The translations under genes and the position numbers were made by a program. From an uncultured Burkholderiales bacterium (GTDB taxonomy: Bacteria > Pseudomonadota > Gammaproteobacteria > Burkholderiales > Burkholderiaceae_C), in contig CAMFGY010000001.1 in NCBI GenBank assembly GCA_945952065.1, positions 62,001 to 126,000 on the forward strand: DNA of 64,000 nt. The letters are read 5' to 3'. Of the stretch, positions 35,210 through 45,809 are shown piece by piece. The notes under the pieces are model-generated. The model was given only the letters and a program-made list of their open reading frames with translations. It was not told where the DNA came from and did no database searches. The first letter of the stretch is position 1, and each line of letters begins with the position of its first letter.

Positions 35210-36418
35210 ATGCCGAAGACCTTCAACACGCCCCACAAGGCCCTCTTGCCCAGCCGCCTGAATCGCCGTCAAGGCCTGCAGTGGCTGGGGGCAGGCCTGG
35301 GGGCCATCGCCCCCTGGCGCCTGGCCCTCAGCGACAAGCCCAACGCCGTCCTGCGGGTCGGCAAGCTGCAAGCCGTCAAAACTTTGGCGGAGGCGGCCAG
35401 GATTGCGCGTGACGGCATGGTGATCGAAGTAGACGCTGGGGACTACCCCGCCGACGTCGCCGCATGGCCGCAAAGCCAGCTGAGCTTGCGCGCAGTGGGC
35501 GGGCGCGTGCGCATGCTCGCCAATGGCGCGGCCGCCCAGGGCAAGGGCATCTTTGTGATGAGCGGCGAAGAAGTCAGCGTGGAAGGTTTTGACTTCATCG
35601 GCGCGCGCGTGCCGGACACCAATGGCGCGGGCATCCGCTTGGAGCGCGGCTCTTTGCGCGTCATCAACTGCAGCTTCAGCCGCTGCGAAATGGGCTTGCT
35701 GACCAATAACGAGCCCAACACCCAACTGAGCTTGCAAGGCTGCGAGTTCTCACATGGCGAGCGGGCCGGCAGCTTCAGCCACCTGCTTTACGCCGGCAGC
35801 ATCGCCAAACTCTCGGTCAGCGCCTGCTATTTCCACCACGGCATGCGCGGCCATCTGATCAAGAGCCGCGCGGCGCTGAACCACATCCTCTACAACCGCC
35901 TCACGGACGAAATCGGCGGCAGCGCCAGTTATGAGTTGGAGTTCCCCAATGGCGGCCAAGCGCTGGTGCTGGGCAACTTGATCCAGCAAAGTTCCAGCTC
36001 TGAGAACGCCCACATGGTCTCATTTGGCGCCGAAGGCTACACCTGGCCCAAGCAAGAGCTGCATTTGGTGCACAACACCTGGGTCGATCTGATGCCCAGC
36101 CAGGGCGTCTACCTGCGCGTCAAACCCGGTCCGGCCAAGGTCAGGCTGATCAACAACCTGCTGGCCGGCAACCGCAACTTCAAGCCCGAAAGCCACTGGG
36201 AGCTGGCCGGCAACCACCTGATCGATTTGGATGAATTCGTGCTGGCCTCGCGTGAGAATTACGCGCTGCGGCCGCAGTCCCATTTGCGCGGCAAGGCGGT
36301 CGAGCCCGGTGAAGCGCTGGGCATGGCCCTGCGTCCAACCCAGCAATACCAACATCCCCGCAGCACCCTGCCCTTGACGCAGGCGGCGCGCCATCCCGGC
36401 GCTGTGCAGACGCCTTAA
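35210..36418 (+). CDS. Tat-type exported right-handed beta-helix protein
   Basis: 402 residues. The N-terminus carries a twin-arginine-like signal, NRRQGLQWLGAGLGA at about residues 18-32, so export in folded form is likely. The mature part reads as a parallel beta-helix: repeated short strands with Asn or Gly turns (VEGFDFIGARV, LRVINCSFSRCEMGLLTNN, LSLQGCEFSHG, LSVSACYFHHG, HILYNRLTDE, LVLGNLIQQS). Such folds occur in polysaccharide lyases, but no lyase active-site triad is evident. It may bind or process surface polysaccharide. Confidence 0.75.
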   Translation: MPKTFNTPHKALLPSRLNRRQGLQWLGAGLGAIAPWRLALSDKPNAVLRVGKLQAVKTLAEAARIARDGMVIEVDAGDYPADVAAWPQSQLSLRAVGGRVRMLANGAAAQGKGIFVMSGEEVSVEGFDFIGARVPDTNGAGIRLERGSLRVINCSFSRCEMGLLTNNEPNTQLSLQGCEFSHGERAGSFSHLLYAGSIAKLSVSACYFHHGMRGHLIKSRAALNHILYNRLTDEIGGSASYELEFPNGGQALVLGNLIQQSSSSENAHMVSFGAEGYTWPKQELHLVHNTWVDLMPSQGVYLRVKPGPAKVRLINNLLAGNRNFKPESHWELAGNHLIDLDEFVLASRENYALRPQSHLRGKAVEPGEALGMALRPTQQYQHPRSTLPLTQAARHPGAVQTP

Positions 36419-36465
36419 GCCGATTCCATCGCACAAGCCAGCGCCCATCAGGCTACAGTTCGCAC

Positions 36466-37323
36466 ATGCTCGCCTACCGACACGCTTTCCATGCCGGCAA
36501 CCATGCCGATGTTCTCAAACACCTGATCTTGACCCAGGTGCTCCGCTATATGGGCGAAAAGGACAAGCCCTACACCCTGGTCGACACCCACGCCGGCGCT
36601 GGCGGCTACTCGATTGAAGGTCAGTATGCCCAGAAAAAAGGCGAATACGCCCAGGGCATTGCGCGCCTGTGGGACGCCAAAGACCTGCCGGAAGCGCTGG
36701 CCCACTACCTGGAACCAGTGCGCGCCTTCAACAGCGACGGCCAACTGCGCCAATACCCCGGCTCCCCCGCCATCGCCAACTTGCTGATGCGCGCCGAAGA
36801 CCGTCTGCGCGTCTACGAGCTGCACCCAACGGACTACCGCATCCTCGACACCTACCTCTCCACCCGACCCAACACCCAAGTCAGCGACAAAGACGGCTTC
36901 AGCGCCCTGCGCGCCGAGCTGCCGCCGCCCTCGCGCCGTGCGGTCGTGTTGATGGACCCCTCGTATGAGTTGAAGACCGATTACGGCAAGGTCGTCAGCG
37001 CGGTGCGTGAAGGCCTGGAGCGCTTTGCCGAAGGCGTGTTCTTGATTTGGTATCCGCAGCTGCAACTGCTGGAGTCGGCCCAGTTGGCGCAAAGACTGAA
37101 AGCCGCTGCCGACGCCGGCGCCAAGAAAGGCTGGCTGCATGTACGCCTGACGGTGCAACAACAATCCGATGTGCGCGGCTTTGGCATGCTGGGCAGCGGT
37201 ATGTTCGTCATCAACCCGCCCTTCACCTTGCACGATGAGCTGCAGACTTGCATGCCCTATTTGGTGGACAAGCTGGGCCAGTACGACGGCGCCAACTTCT
37301 TGCTGGAACAGCGCACCTCCTGA
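36466..37323 (+). CDS. rlmJ: 23S rRNA (adenine(2030)-N6)-methyltransferase
   Basis: 285 residues, RlmJ length. It methylates A2030 of 23S rRNA using S-adenosylmethionine. Hallmarks are the start MLAYRHAFHAGNHADVLKH, the cofactor loop VDTHAGAGGYS, the catalytic DPSYELKTDY (DPPY in most homologues, so Pro is replaced by Ser) and IWYPQ. It is a single gene 47 bases after the beta-helix gene. A weak hairpin near 37370-37383 may end it. Confidence 0.95.
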   Translation: MLAYRHAFHAGNHADVLKHLILTQVLRYMGEKDKPYTLVDTHAGAGGYSIEGQYAQKKGEYAQGIARLWDAKDLPEALAHYLEPVRAFNSDGQLRQYPGSPAIANLLMRAEDRLRVYELHPTDYRILDTYLSTRPNTQVSDKDGFSALRAELPPPSRRAVVLMDPSYELKTDYGKVVSAVREGLERFAEGVFLIWYPQLQLLESAQLAQRLKAAADAGAKKGWLHVRLTVQQQSDVRGFGMLGSGMFVINPPFTLHDELQTCMPYLVDKLGQYDGANFLLEQRTS

Positions 37324-37468
37324 GCGCACGATCTGAACGCGCGATCCAAGCGCACGCTCCAAGGGCGCGCCGGGCTCACCCGGGCTTTCACCGCATCGTT
37401 TGTCATCATCTTCGCGTTAGGCTTGCGCCTTTGTTGGCCCGGCCTCGGGCGCCTTCTTTGACGCAAGC

Positions 37469-38137
37469 ATGAACTTCAGCTCCGCCGCCCTGGCCCGCAT
37501 CATTCCCTTCGCCGCCTTCATGGGCTTGCTGGCGCTGCGCGGCCACCTGCCGGAAAGCCAAAGCATCGATCCGCGCTGGATTTATGGCCTGAGCGTGCTG
37601 ATCGTGGGCGGCTTGTTGGCTTGGTTCTGGCGCGACTATGGCGAGCTGGTGCGGCAAAACCTGCCAAGCCGTCGCGAGGTGCAATGGTCCATCTGCGTGG
37701 GCTTGCTGGTTTTTGGCCTGTGGATCCATCTGGATGCCTCTTGGATGCAGCTGGGCGAACCCAGCGCAAGCTTTTTGCCGCTGGATGCCGAGGGCCGGCT
37801 GATCTGGCCGCTGATCGCCCTGCGCTGGATCGGCGCGGCCCTGATCGTGCCGGTGATGGAAGAGCTGTTCTGGCGCAGTTACTTGATGCGCTGGATTGAG
37901 AGCCCACAGTTCGAAACCGTCAACCCGCAGCGCGTGGGCCCCAAGGCCATCGTGCTGTCCACCTTTGTCTTCATGCTGGCCCACACGCTGTGGCTGGCCG
38001 CCATCGTGGCGGGTTTGGCCTATGCTTGGTTGTATGTGCGCACCGGCAAGCTCTGGACTGCCGTGATCGCGCACGCCGTGACCAATGGGGTGCTGGGCCT
38101 GTGGGTGATACACAGCGGCCAATGGCAGTTCTGGTGA
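37469..38137 (+). CDS. CAAX-protease-related (CPBP) membrane protein, exosortase-associated type
   Basis: 222 residues with about seven membrane segments. CPBP motifs are complete: Glu131-Glu132 and Arg136 in EELFWRSY, His172 in FMLAHTLW and His202/Asn206 in IAHAVTN. This is the short version often linked to PEP-CTERM/exosortase systems, so it may process sorted proteins in the inner membrane. That fits the PEP-CTERM protein at 21993-23027, but no exosortase is in the window. It lies 81 bases before an LplT-like MFS gene on the same strand. Confidence 0.85.
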   Translation: MNFSSAALARIIPFAAFMGLLALRGHLPESQSIDPRWIYGLSVLIVGGLLAWFWRDYGELVRQNLPSRREVQWSICVGLLVFGLWIHLDASWMQLGEPSASFLPLDAEGRLIWPLIALRWIGAALIVPVMEELFWRSYLMRWIESPQFETVNPQRVGPKAIVLSTFVFMLAHTLWLAAIVAGLAYAWLYVRTGKLWTAVIAHAVTNGVLGLWVIHSGQWQFW

Positions 38138-38218
38138 AGCCTGTGTTGGACCACAGCGCAAGACCTGACCCTGTTGCCTCCTCCTTGCCTCCTCTTTAGC
38201 CAAGCAAAGCCCTTCTCC

Positions 38219-39559
38219 ATGAGCTCACCCACGCCCGAACACAGCGGACAGTTTGCGCTGCTCAAGCAGCGCCGCTTCGCGCCCTATTTCTGGGTGCAGT
38301 TTCTCAATGCGGGCAATGACAATCTGTTCAAGTTCCCGCTCATCATCCTGATCACCTACCAGCTGCAGCTGAGCTGGTTGCCCGCCTCGCAGGCCGGGCT
38401 GGTGGTGAACGCGCTGTTCATCCTGCCCTATGTGTTTTTCTCTGCCACCAGCGGCCAGTTGGCCGACAAGCTGGAAAAGCACCAACTGATGCGCTTTGTG
38501 AAGTCGCTGGAGATCGCCATCATGGCGCTGGCGGCCTGGGGCTATCTGAGCACTCAAGTGCCGGTGCTGCTCTTGTGCGTGCTGCTGATGGGCTTGCACT
38601 CCACCTTGTTCGGGCCGGTCAAATACGCCTACCTGCCACAGCAGCTGAACGAACGCGAGCTGATGGGCGGCAATGGCATGGTGGAGATGGGCACTTTTGT
38701 GGCCATCTTGCTGGGTCAGGTCGCGGGCGGTCTCTTGATCGCCGTGCCTGAGGTGGGGGCTCGCAATGTGGCCATCGCTTGCTTGCTGACGGCGCTGCTG
38801 GGGCGCCTGCTGGCGCAGTACATCCCGCCCTGCCCAGCCACCGACCCGCAACTCAAAATCAACTGGAACCCCTTCACCGAAACCTGGCGCAATCTGAAAC
38901 TGGCGCGTGAAGTGCCGGTGGTGTTTCGCTCGCTGCTGGGCATTTCCTGGATGTGGTTTTTTGGCGCGGTGTACTTGAGCAATTTCCCCGCCTTCGCCAA
39001 AGAGGTGCTGCATGGCGATGAGCAAGTCGCCACCGTGCTGCTGGTGATGTTCTCGCTGGGCATTGGCGTCGGCTCTTTGCTGTGCGAAAAGCTCTCGCGC
39101 CAGCAGGTCGAGATTGGATTGGTGCCAATCGGCGCCATCGGCATGACGCTGTTCAGTGTGGAGCTCTACTTTGCCTCGCGAGGCTTGTCAGCCAAGCCCG
39201 ATTTGATGGGCATGGCCGCCTTCTTCAGCCACAGCGCGCATTGGCGTGTGCTGGCCGATCTGGGTCTGCTGGCCTTGTTCACCGGGCTCTACAGCGTGCC
39301 CATGTATGCCTTGATCCAGCTGCGCTCCCAGCCCACCCACCGGGCCCGCATCATTGCGGCCAACAATATCTTGAACGCCTTGTTCATGATTGCCAGCTCC
39401 TTGTTGGCAGGGGTCTTGTTGGGGCAAGCCGGCTTCAGCATCCCCGAGCTCTTTTTGGCGGTGGGGCTGGCCAATCTGGCGGTGAGTCTTTATGTGTTCA
39501 TCCGCGTGCCTGAATACTTGCAGCGCTTTGTGGCCGTCATCAGCGGGCGGCGCGATTGA
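38219..39559 (+). CDS. MFS transporter related to lysophospholipid carrier LplT
   Basis: 446 residues, about twelve membrane segments. The N-terminal QRRFAPYFWVQFLNAGNDNLFKFPLIILITY and LMGLHSTLFGPVKYAYLPQQL blocks are characteristic of LplT and of the MFS half of LplT-Aas fusions. LplT flips lysophospholipids inward for re-acylation. No acyltransferase (aas) is fused or adjacent here, so substrate and partner remain open. Its stop abuts the convergent membrane-protein gene by one base. Confidence 0.85.
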   Translation: MSSPTPEHSGQFALLKQRRFAPYFWVQFLNAGNDNLFKFPLIILITYQLQLSWLPASQAGLVVNALFILPYVFFSATSGQLADKLEKHQLMRFVKSLEIAIMALAAWGYLSTQVPVLLLCVLLMGLHSTLFGPVKYAYLPQQLNERELMGGNGMVEMGTFVAILLGQVAGGLLIAVPEVGARNVAIACLLTALLGRLLAQYIPPCPATDPQLKINWNPFTETWRNLKLAREVPVVFRSLLGISWMWFFGAVYLSNFPAFAKEVLHGDEQVATVLLVMFSLGIGVGSLLCEKLSRQQVEIGLVPIGAIGMTLFSVELYFASRGLSAKPDLMGMAAFFSHSAHWRVLADLGLLALFTGLYSVPMYALIQLRSQPTHRARIIAANNILNALFMIASSLLAGVLLGQAGFSIPELFLAVGLANLAVSLYVFIRVPEYLQRFVAVISGRRD

Positions 39560-40060
39560 TCAAGTAAAACGCCGCAGCGCCCGCCTAACACGCCATTTAC
39601 AGGCACGCGCCCAGCGCCAAGCGGCGCTGGCGTGCACCCAGTTCAGCAGGCCGGTCTTCCAAATCGTCCAGCGCGCATACAGGCGCGCAAACCACGGCAT
39701 CTGCAGCAGCGCCGGGCGGGTCAGCTGAAACAAGCGCGCCACGATCGCGGTGCCCAGCAGCTTGGCCACCAGAATCAGCAGCAGGCCATAGCCGGCGCGG
39801 CCCGCAGCGATCAGCCACAAGGCCAAGAGCTTCACCGGCAAGAGCAAAAGCGTGGGCGCCAACAAAAGCAGCAGAGCCAAGGGGGGCGGCACCCGGCCAA
39901 TCCAGCGCTCGAGCTGCCGAAACACCGGCAGCCTGCCGAGTCGCGCCATCACGCGCGCCAGCGGCGCCCAACCCCATTCCTCGAACAGAATCAGCAGCGC
40001 CAGCACAAAACGCAGCAGGCCCCGCAGCGCGGCCAGCAGCATGCGAAGGATCGCTTTCAT
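39560..40060 (-). CDS. Conserved integral membrane protein
   Basis: 166 residues with membrane helices at about 8-26, 58-80 and 82-108, then a basic, tryptophan-rich tail (ARLYARWTIWKTG). It follows the YecA gene on the same strand after 108 bases. Its length and the basic C-terminus resemble uncharacterised proteins seen in other Burkholderiales. No function can be given. Confidence 0.7.
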   Translation of the reverse strand: MKAILRMLLAALRGLLRFVLALLILFEEWGWAPLARVMARLGRLPVFRQLERWIGRVPPPLALLLLLAPTLLLLPVKLLALWLIAAGRAGYGLLLILVAKLLGTAIVARLFQLTRPALLQMPWFARLYARWTIWKTGLLNWVHASAAWRWARACKWRVRRALRRFT

Positions 40061-40168
40061 GAAGTAGCCCAGGCTTGCATGCGTACATCATGCGGCCACC
40101 AGCCCAAGGCGGAGCGTGCCAAAGGCCATGGGCAAGCGGCAAACCGCAGCAACATGGCGGGCCTGTGC

Positions 40169-40891
40169 TCAGTGGCCGCCGTGACACACTTTGTACTTGC
40201 GCCCGCTGCCGCAGTAACAGGGTTCGTTACGCCCCAGCTTGGCTTCGCTGCGGCGTCCGGGCTGCTGCGCCTGCAAAGGCTCAGGCATGCCGCCGCGCCG
40301 CTCCAGCCAATAACGGTGAATCTGCAGGGCTTGAAGGCCCAAGCCCGCCGCCGCCGCGTCGTGCTCGGCATCGCTGGGCGGATGGCGTTCCATCTGTTGC
40401 CAGCCCTCTTCGCTGCCATAGGTGACGATGGTTTGAAACCATGCAGGTTCAGCCACCTGCAGAGGCGCCCACGCGGCTTGGTCCAAGCTCATGCCGACCA
40501 AATAGCCTTTGCACCATTCGTCCAGGATGAAAACCTGGCGGCCATCGTCCAGCTCGCGACAGCCCAGCAGGGGTTCATAAGCGCAGTCAGGCGACATCAG
40601 TTCAGCCGCCGTGGCGTTCCACTGTTTCATCAGCAGATTCATGATCTGCTGGGCCTGAGCTGCATCTTTGATGGCGGGCTGTTGCTCGCCATGCTCAAAA
40701 TCAAAAACCCACGCCAAGGCACGAGCGGGGCTGATCAAATGGGGCCCGCTGACCAGGGCACAAAAGAAGCCATCGATCATGGAGACATCCATGGGCTGAT
40801 CGAGGCCGTTGTCTTCGGCGAACAAAAAGTCCTCCAGCAGACCGATATCGTCCAGCGACCAACCCAGTTCCACGTTCAAGGCTTCGGTCAT
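40169..40891 (-). CDS. YecA/UPF0149 family protein with SEC-C motif, downstream of tgt
   Basis: 240 residues from the ATG at 40891. The YecA domain begins [33 protein letters not shown]; the C-terminus has the SEC-C zinc motif [19 protein letters not shown]. It starts four bases after the tgt stop, so it is probably translated from the same message. This is the third YecA gene of the window. The link to a tRNA-modifying enzyme supports a role near translation, but only by position. Confidence 0.9.
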   Translation of the reverse strand: MTEALNVELGWSLDDIGLLEDFLFAEDNGLDQPMDVSMIDGFFCALVSGPHLISPARALAWVFDFEHGEQQPAIKDAAQAQQIMNLLMKQWNATAAELMSPDCAYEPLLGCRELDDGRQVFILDEWCKGYLVGMSLDQAAWAPLQVAEPAWFQTIVTYGSEEGWQQMERHPPSDAEHDAAAAGLGLQALQIHRYWLERRGGMPEPLQAQQPGRRSEAKLGRNEPCYCGSGRKYKVCHGGH

Positions 40892-40895
40892 TGCA

Positions 40896-42956
<2,061 letters not shown>

Positions 42957-43004
42957 GCCCAAACGCCGAACTGCCAAGCCAGCGCCAGCAGCGAGAATGC
43001 CGGC

Positions 43005-43598
43005 ATGCCGTTTTCACTCGCCGCCCCTGTCCACAGCGAAATCATCATCAAGAAAAGCCGCTTCATCGCCTGCGTGGAAAGCATGAGCGACCGCCACAGT
43101 GCCAGCGAGCGCGTGGCCGCACTGCGCGCCGAGCACCCCGGCGCCGTGCATGTGTGCTGGGCCCTGCTGGCGGGCGGGCAATCCGCCGCCGTGGATGACG
43201 GCGAGCCCAGCGGCACCGCCGGCCGGCCCATGCTGGAGGTCTTGCGGCACCAAGATTTAGAGGGCGTGCTGGCCACCGTGGTGCGCTACTGGGGCGGCAG
43301 CAAGCTGGGCGCCGGAGGCCTGGTGCGGGCCTATACCGATGCGGTGGCCCAAGCGCTGCTGAAGGCCGACAAAGTGCCGTTGATCCGACTGCAGACGCTG
43401 CGCTGCACCGTGCCTTATGCGCTTGAGGGCCTGTTGCGCCGCGAAATCGAGGCGGCTGCGGCGCAGCGTTTGAAGGTTCAGCATGGCAGCCAGGTCGAGC
43501 TGAGCTTTGCCTTGCCCGAGCGCGAAGTCACCGGCTTTGTTGCTCGCATCAACGAGGCCGGCCAGGGCCGCGTCGGCTGGTTGAAGGCGCAAGACTGA
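43005..43598 (+). CDS. YigZ/IMPACT family protein
   Basis: 197 residues. The N-terminal UPF0029 domain (about 1-115) shows KKSRFIACVESM, DDGEPSGTAGRPMLEVLRH and VVRYWGGSKLGAGGLVRAY; a C-terminal DUF1949-like ferredoxin fold follows. The eukaryotic relative IMPACT regulates Gcn2; the bacterial role is not settled, with a translation link suggested. It is cytosolic, a single gene convergent with the SRAP gene. Confidence 0.92.
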   Translation: MPFSLAAPVHSEIIIKKSRFIACVESMSDRHSASERVAALRAEHPGAVHVCWALLAGGQSAAVDDGEPSGTAGRPMLEVLRHQDLEGVLATVVRYWGGSKLGAGGLVRAYTDAVAQALLKADKVPLIRLQTLRCTVPYALEGLLRREIEAAAAQRLKVQHGSQVELSFALPEREVTGFVARINEAGQGRVGWLKAQD

Positions 43599-43614
43599 AC
43601 CCTGCGCGCCGAGC

Positions 43615-44346
43615 TCAGAGCAGGCTGCCTTGCTCCGGCGTCGGCGGCTTGCTTTGACGCAGGCGCGCCAACAAGGCATCGGTCTCCTGGGCCGGGCGCA
43701 GATCAAACAACGCCGTCTCCGGCAAGCGCAGCAAGCCCATGGCGGCGGACAAAGAGCCGTTCAGCCACAGATCCCAGTCTTCAGCCGCCAAGGGGATGGC
43801 GCTGCGTTTGTCTTGCGCATCCGCCGGCAATTGGGGATCGGGTTTGTGCAAGCGACTGAGCAGCGGATGGCCGTCGCAGTTCATGGTCAGCATCGAGTAG
43901 TTCGGCAGCAGCTCGCCGCTCGAAGGGTCGACCCACTCCGACCAGATGCCGGCCAGCGCCCAGGGCGCGCCATCGGCACGCCGCAGCTGCCACCAGATGT
44001 TTTTGCCGGTCTCCCAGTTCGGCTCTTGATAGCTCTGGGCCGGGATCAGGCAGCGCCGCCCGGCTGCCCAGGCCTCGCGGTAGGTGGGCCGCTCGGCCAC
44101 GCTTTCAATGCGGGCGTTATTGGTCAAGATGGCGCGGGATGCTGGCCGGGCCTGCCGGGCGCGCGGCGCGATCATGCCCCATTGCCCCGCCAAGGCCTCG
44201 CGCTCGCCCTCGGCCTGAGCGTCAGCGCGGATCAAGACCCCGCGTCCAAAAGGCCCCACGGGCCCCTGCGGCAACTCGCTCTTGACCCGAGCGCGAAAGT
44301 GCCGCTCGATCTCTTCTTTGGCCGAGACATGGTAGAGATTGCACAT
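43615..44346 (-). CDS. SOS response-associated peptidase (SRAP/HMCES family)
   Basis: 243 residues. The initiator Met precedes Cys2 (MCNLYHVS), the residue that crosslinks abasic sites in single-stranded DNA. The supporting active site is present as NNARIES and a His in LSRLHKPDPQ. Compared with YedK, the usual HxRMP segment is replaced by a longer HKPDPQLPADAQDKRSAIPL stretch, and the start is MCNLY rather than MCGR, so it belongs to a distinct subgroup. It should protect abasic sites at forks. No LexA box was seen upstream. Confidence 0.9.
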   Translation of the reverse strand: MCNLYHVSAKEEIERHFRARVKSELPQGPVGPFGRGVLIRADAQAEGEREALAGQWGMIAPRARQARPASRAILTNNARIESVAERPTYREAWAAGRRCLIPAQSYQEPNWETGKNIWWQLRRADGAPWALAGIWSEWVDPSSGELLPNYSMLTMNCDGHPLLSRLHKPDPQLPADAQDKRSAIPLAAEDWDLWLNGSLSAAMGLLRLPETALFDLRPAQETDALLARLRQSKPPTPEQGSLL

Positions 44347-44416
44347 GGCCCTGACTGTAGCGCGCAAGCCTTGGCGTGGCCGCAAACAGGCCGCGCAGCC
44401 CTTACCATTGCAGCCC

Positions 44417-45274
44417 ATGAACAAGACTCTTTTGAGCGCTGCGGCAGCCCTGCTGCTGAGCGCCTGCGCCAGCGGCCCCCAAGTGCCGGCTGGCTTGCAG
44501 ATTGACCGCAGCTACAGCGCCGTGGGCCAAGACAGCCGCGCGCAGTTTTTGGTGCTGCATTACACCGCCTTGAATTGGGAGCGCTCACTGACGGTGCTGA
44601 GCACCCAACAAGTCAGCGCCCATTACCTGGTGCGCGATGAACCGCCCAGCATTTATCAGCTGGTGGATGAGAACCGTCGCGCTTGGCATGCCGGCATCAG
44701 CTCCTGGGCGGGCCACACGCAGCTGAACTCCGCCTCCATCGGCATTGAAATCGTCAACGCGGGCTATACCGATACGCCCAAAGGGCGGGTCTATGCGCCC
44801 TACCCCCAGGCCCAGATCGACAGCGTGATTGCCTTGGTGAAAGACATTGTCGCTCGCCATAACATCAAGCCTGAGCGCATCGTCGGCCACTCCGACATCG
44901 CACCGGGCCGCAAGCAAGACCCGGGGCCGCTGTTCCCCTGGCGCCAGCTGGCGGATGCCGGCGTGATCCCCTGGCCGGACGCGGCCCAAGTCAGCGCCAA
45001 ACTGGCGCTGTATGAGAGTCTGCCGCCCGACGCGGCTTGGTTCCAAGACAAGCTCAGCCGCATCGGCTACAACGTGGCGCGCAGCGGCAGCTTTGATGCC
45101 GCCACCATTGCCGCCTTGTCCACCCTGCAGAGCAAGTACCGGCCCAGCAACTACAGCGGCTTTGGCGATGCCGAGACCGCCGCGCTGCTGGACGTGCTGA
45201 CCTCGCCCAATGGCCTGTGGATGATCAAGCCCGGCGCCGAGCCGCTGGCCCAGCCCTACACCGCGCGTTGGTGA
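44417..45274 (+). CDS. N-acetylmuramoyl-L-alanine amidase lipoprotein (AmiD-like)
   Basis: 285 residues from the ATG at 44417. The lipobox LLLSAC places the lipid-modified Cys near residue 17. The Amidase_2 domain (about 30-190) contains FLVLHYTALNWERSL and VGHSDIAPGRKQDPGPLFPW, which provide the zinc histidines; a peptidoglycan-binding domain (about 205-265) ends the protein. It cleaves the bond between MurNAc and the stem peptide from the outer-membrane side. It precedes two plus-strand genes at 45323 and 45810. Confidence 0.93.
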   Translation: MNKTLLSAAAALLLSACASGPQVPAGLQIDRSYSAVGQDSRAQFLVLHYTALNWERSLTVLSTQQVSAHYLVRDEPPSIYQLVDENRRAWHAGISSWAGHTQLNSASIGIEIVNAGYTDTPKGRVYAPYPQAQIDSVIALVKDIVARHNIKPERIVGHSDIAPGRKQDPGPLFPWRQLADAGVIPWPDAAQVSAKLALYESLPPDAAWFQDKLSRIGYNVARSGSFDAATIAALSTLQSKYRPSNYSGFGDAETAALLDVLTSPNGLWMIKPGAEPLAQPYTARW

Positions 45275-45322
45275 TTGCTGCAGCTCTTTTGATTCCTCCC
45301 CGCACGAAAGCCCCCTCCTCCT

Positions 45323-45781
45323 ATGCTGACCGATTTGATTGCCGCCTCCGCCGAAGACGCCGCGGTCATCCCCCACACCCCGGGCCACGCCACGATTTGG
45401 CCGACGCTGGAGGTCCCCAGCGTCGAACCCACCCAGTGGGCCAGCCTGCGCCTGATCCTGCAACAGCAACAGGCGATGCCGGGCGCCCAGGCCGCACCGG
45501 CGGCCCTCAGCCACGCCATGCAGGACTTTGAGCGCATCGGCGCCGCAGGAGAGATCGGCGACCCTTGGCTGGTGCTCTTGCCCGAAGACCTGGGCCTGCG
45601 TTTGGCCCAGGTCTCGGAAGACCAAATTGCGCCGCTGGCGCGCGCTTGGGCGGCCGCCGAGATTGATCGCCGCCCGCAATGGAGCGCCGAATTGCTGGAG
45701 TTCTTGCTCAGCGATATGTCGGCCTTTGCCGCCAGTGCGGCGGCGCAAGGGCATCGCTTGTTCCTTTGGATCTGCCCTTAA
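45323..45781 (+). CDS. Conserved hypothetical protein upstream of speB
   Basis: 152 residues, acidic and soluble, with no signal peptide or membrane helix. The sequence is mainly helical (LRLILQQQQAMPG, HAMQDFERIGAAG, AAEIDRRPQWSAELLEFLLSDMSAF). It lies 28 bases before speB and 48 after the amidase gene. I do not recognise a family. Its position suggests expression with speB. Confidence 0.65.
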   Translation: MLTDLIAASAEDAAVIPHTPGHATIWPTLEVPSVEPTQWASLRLILQQQQAMPGAQAAPAALSHAMQDFERIGAAGEIGDPWLVLLPEDLGLRLAQVSEDQIAPLARAWAAAEIDRRPQWSAELLEFLLSDMSAFAASAAAQGHRLFLWICP

Positions 45782-45809
45782 ACCCCTCGACGCCAAGAGA
45801 GCACAAGCC

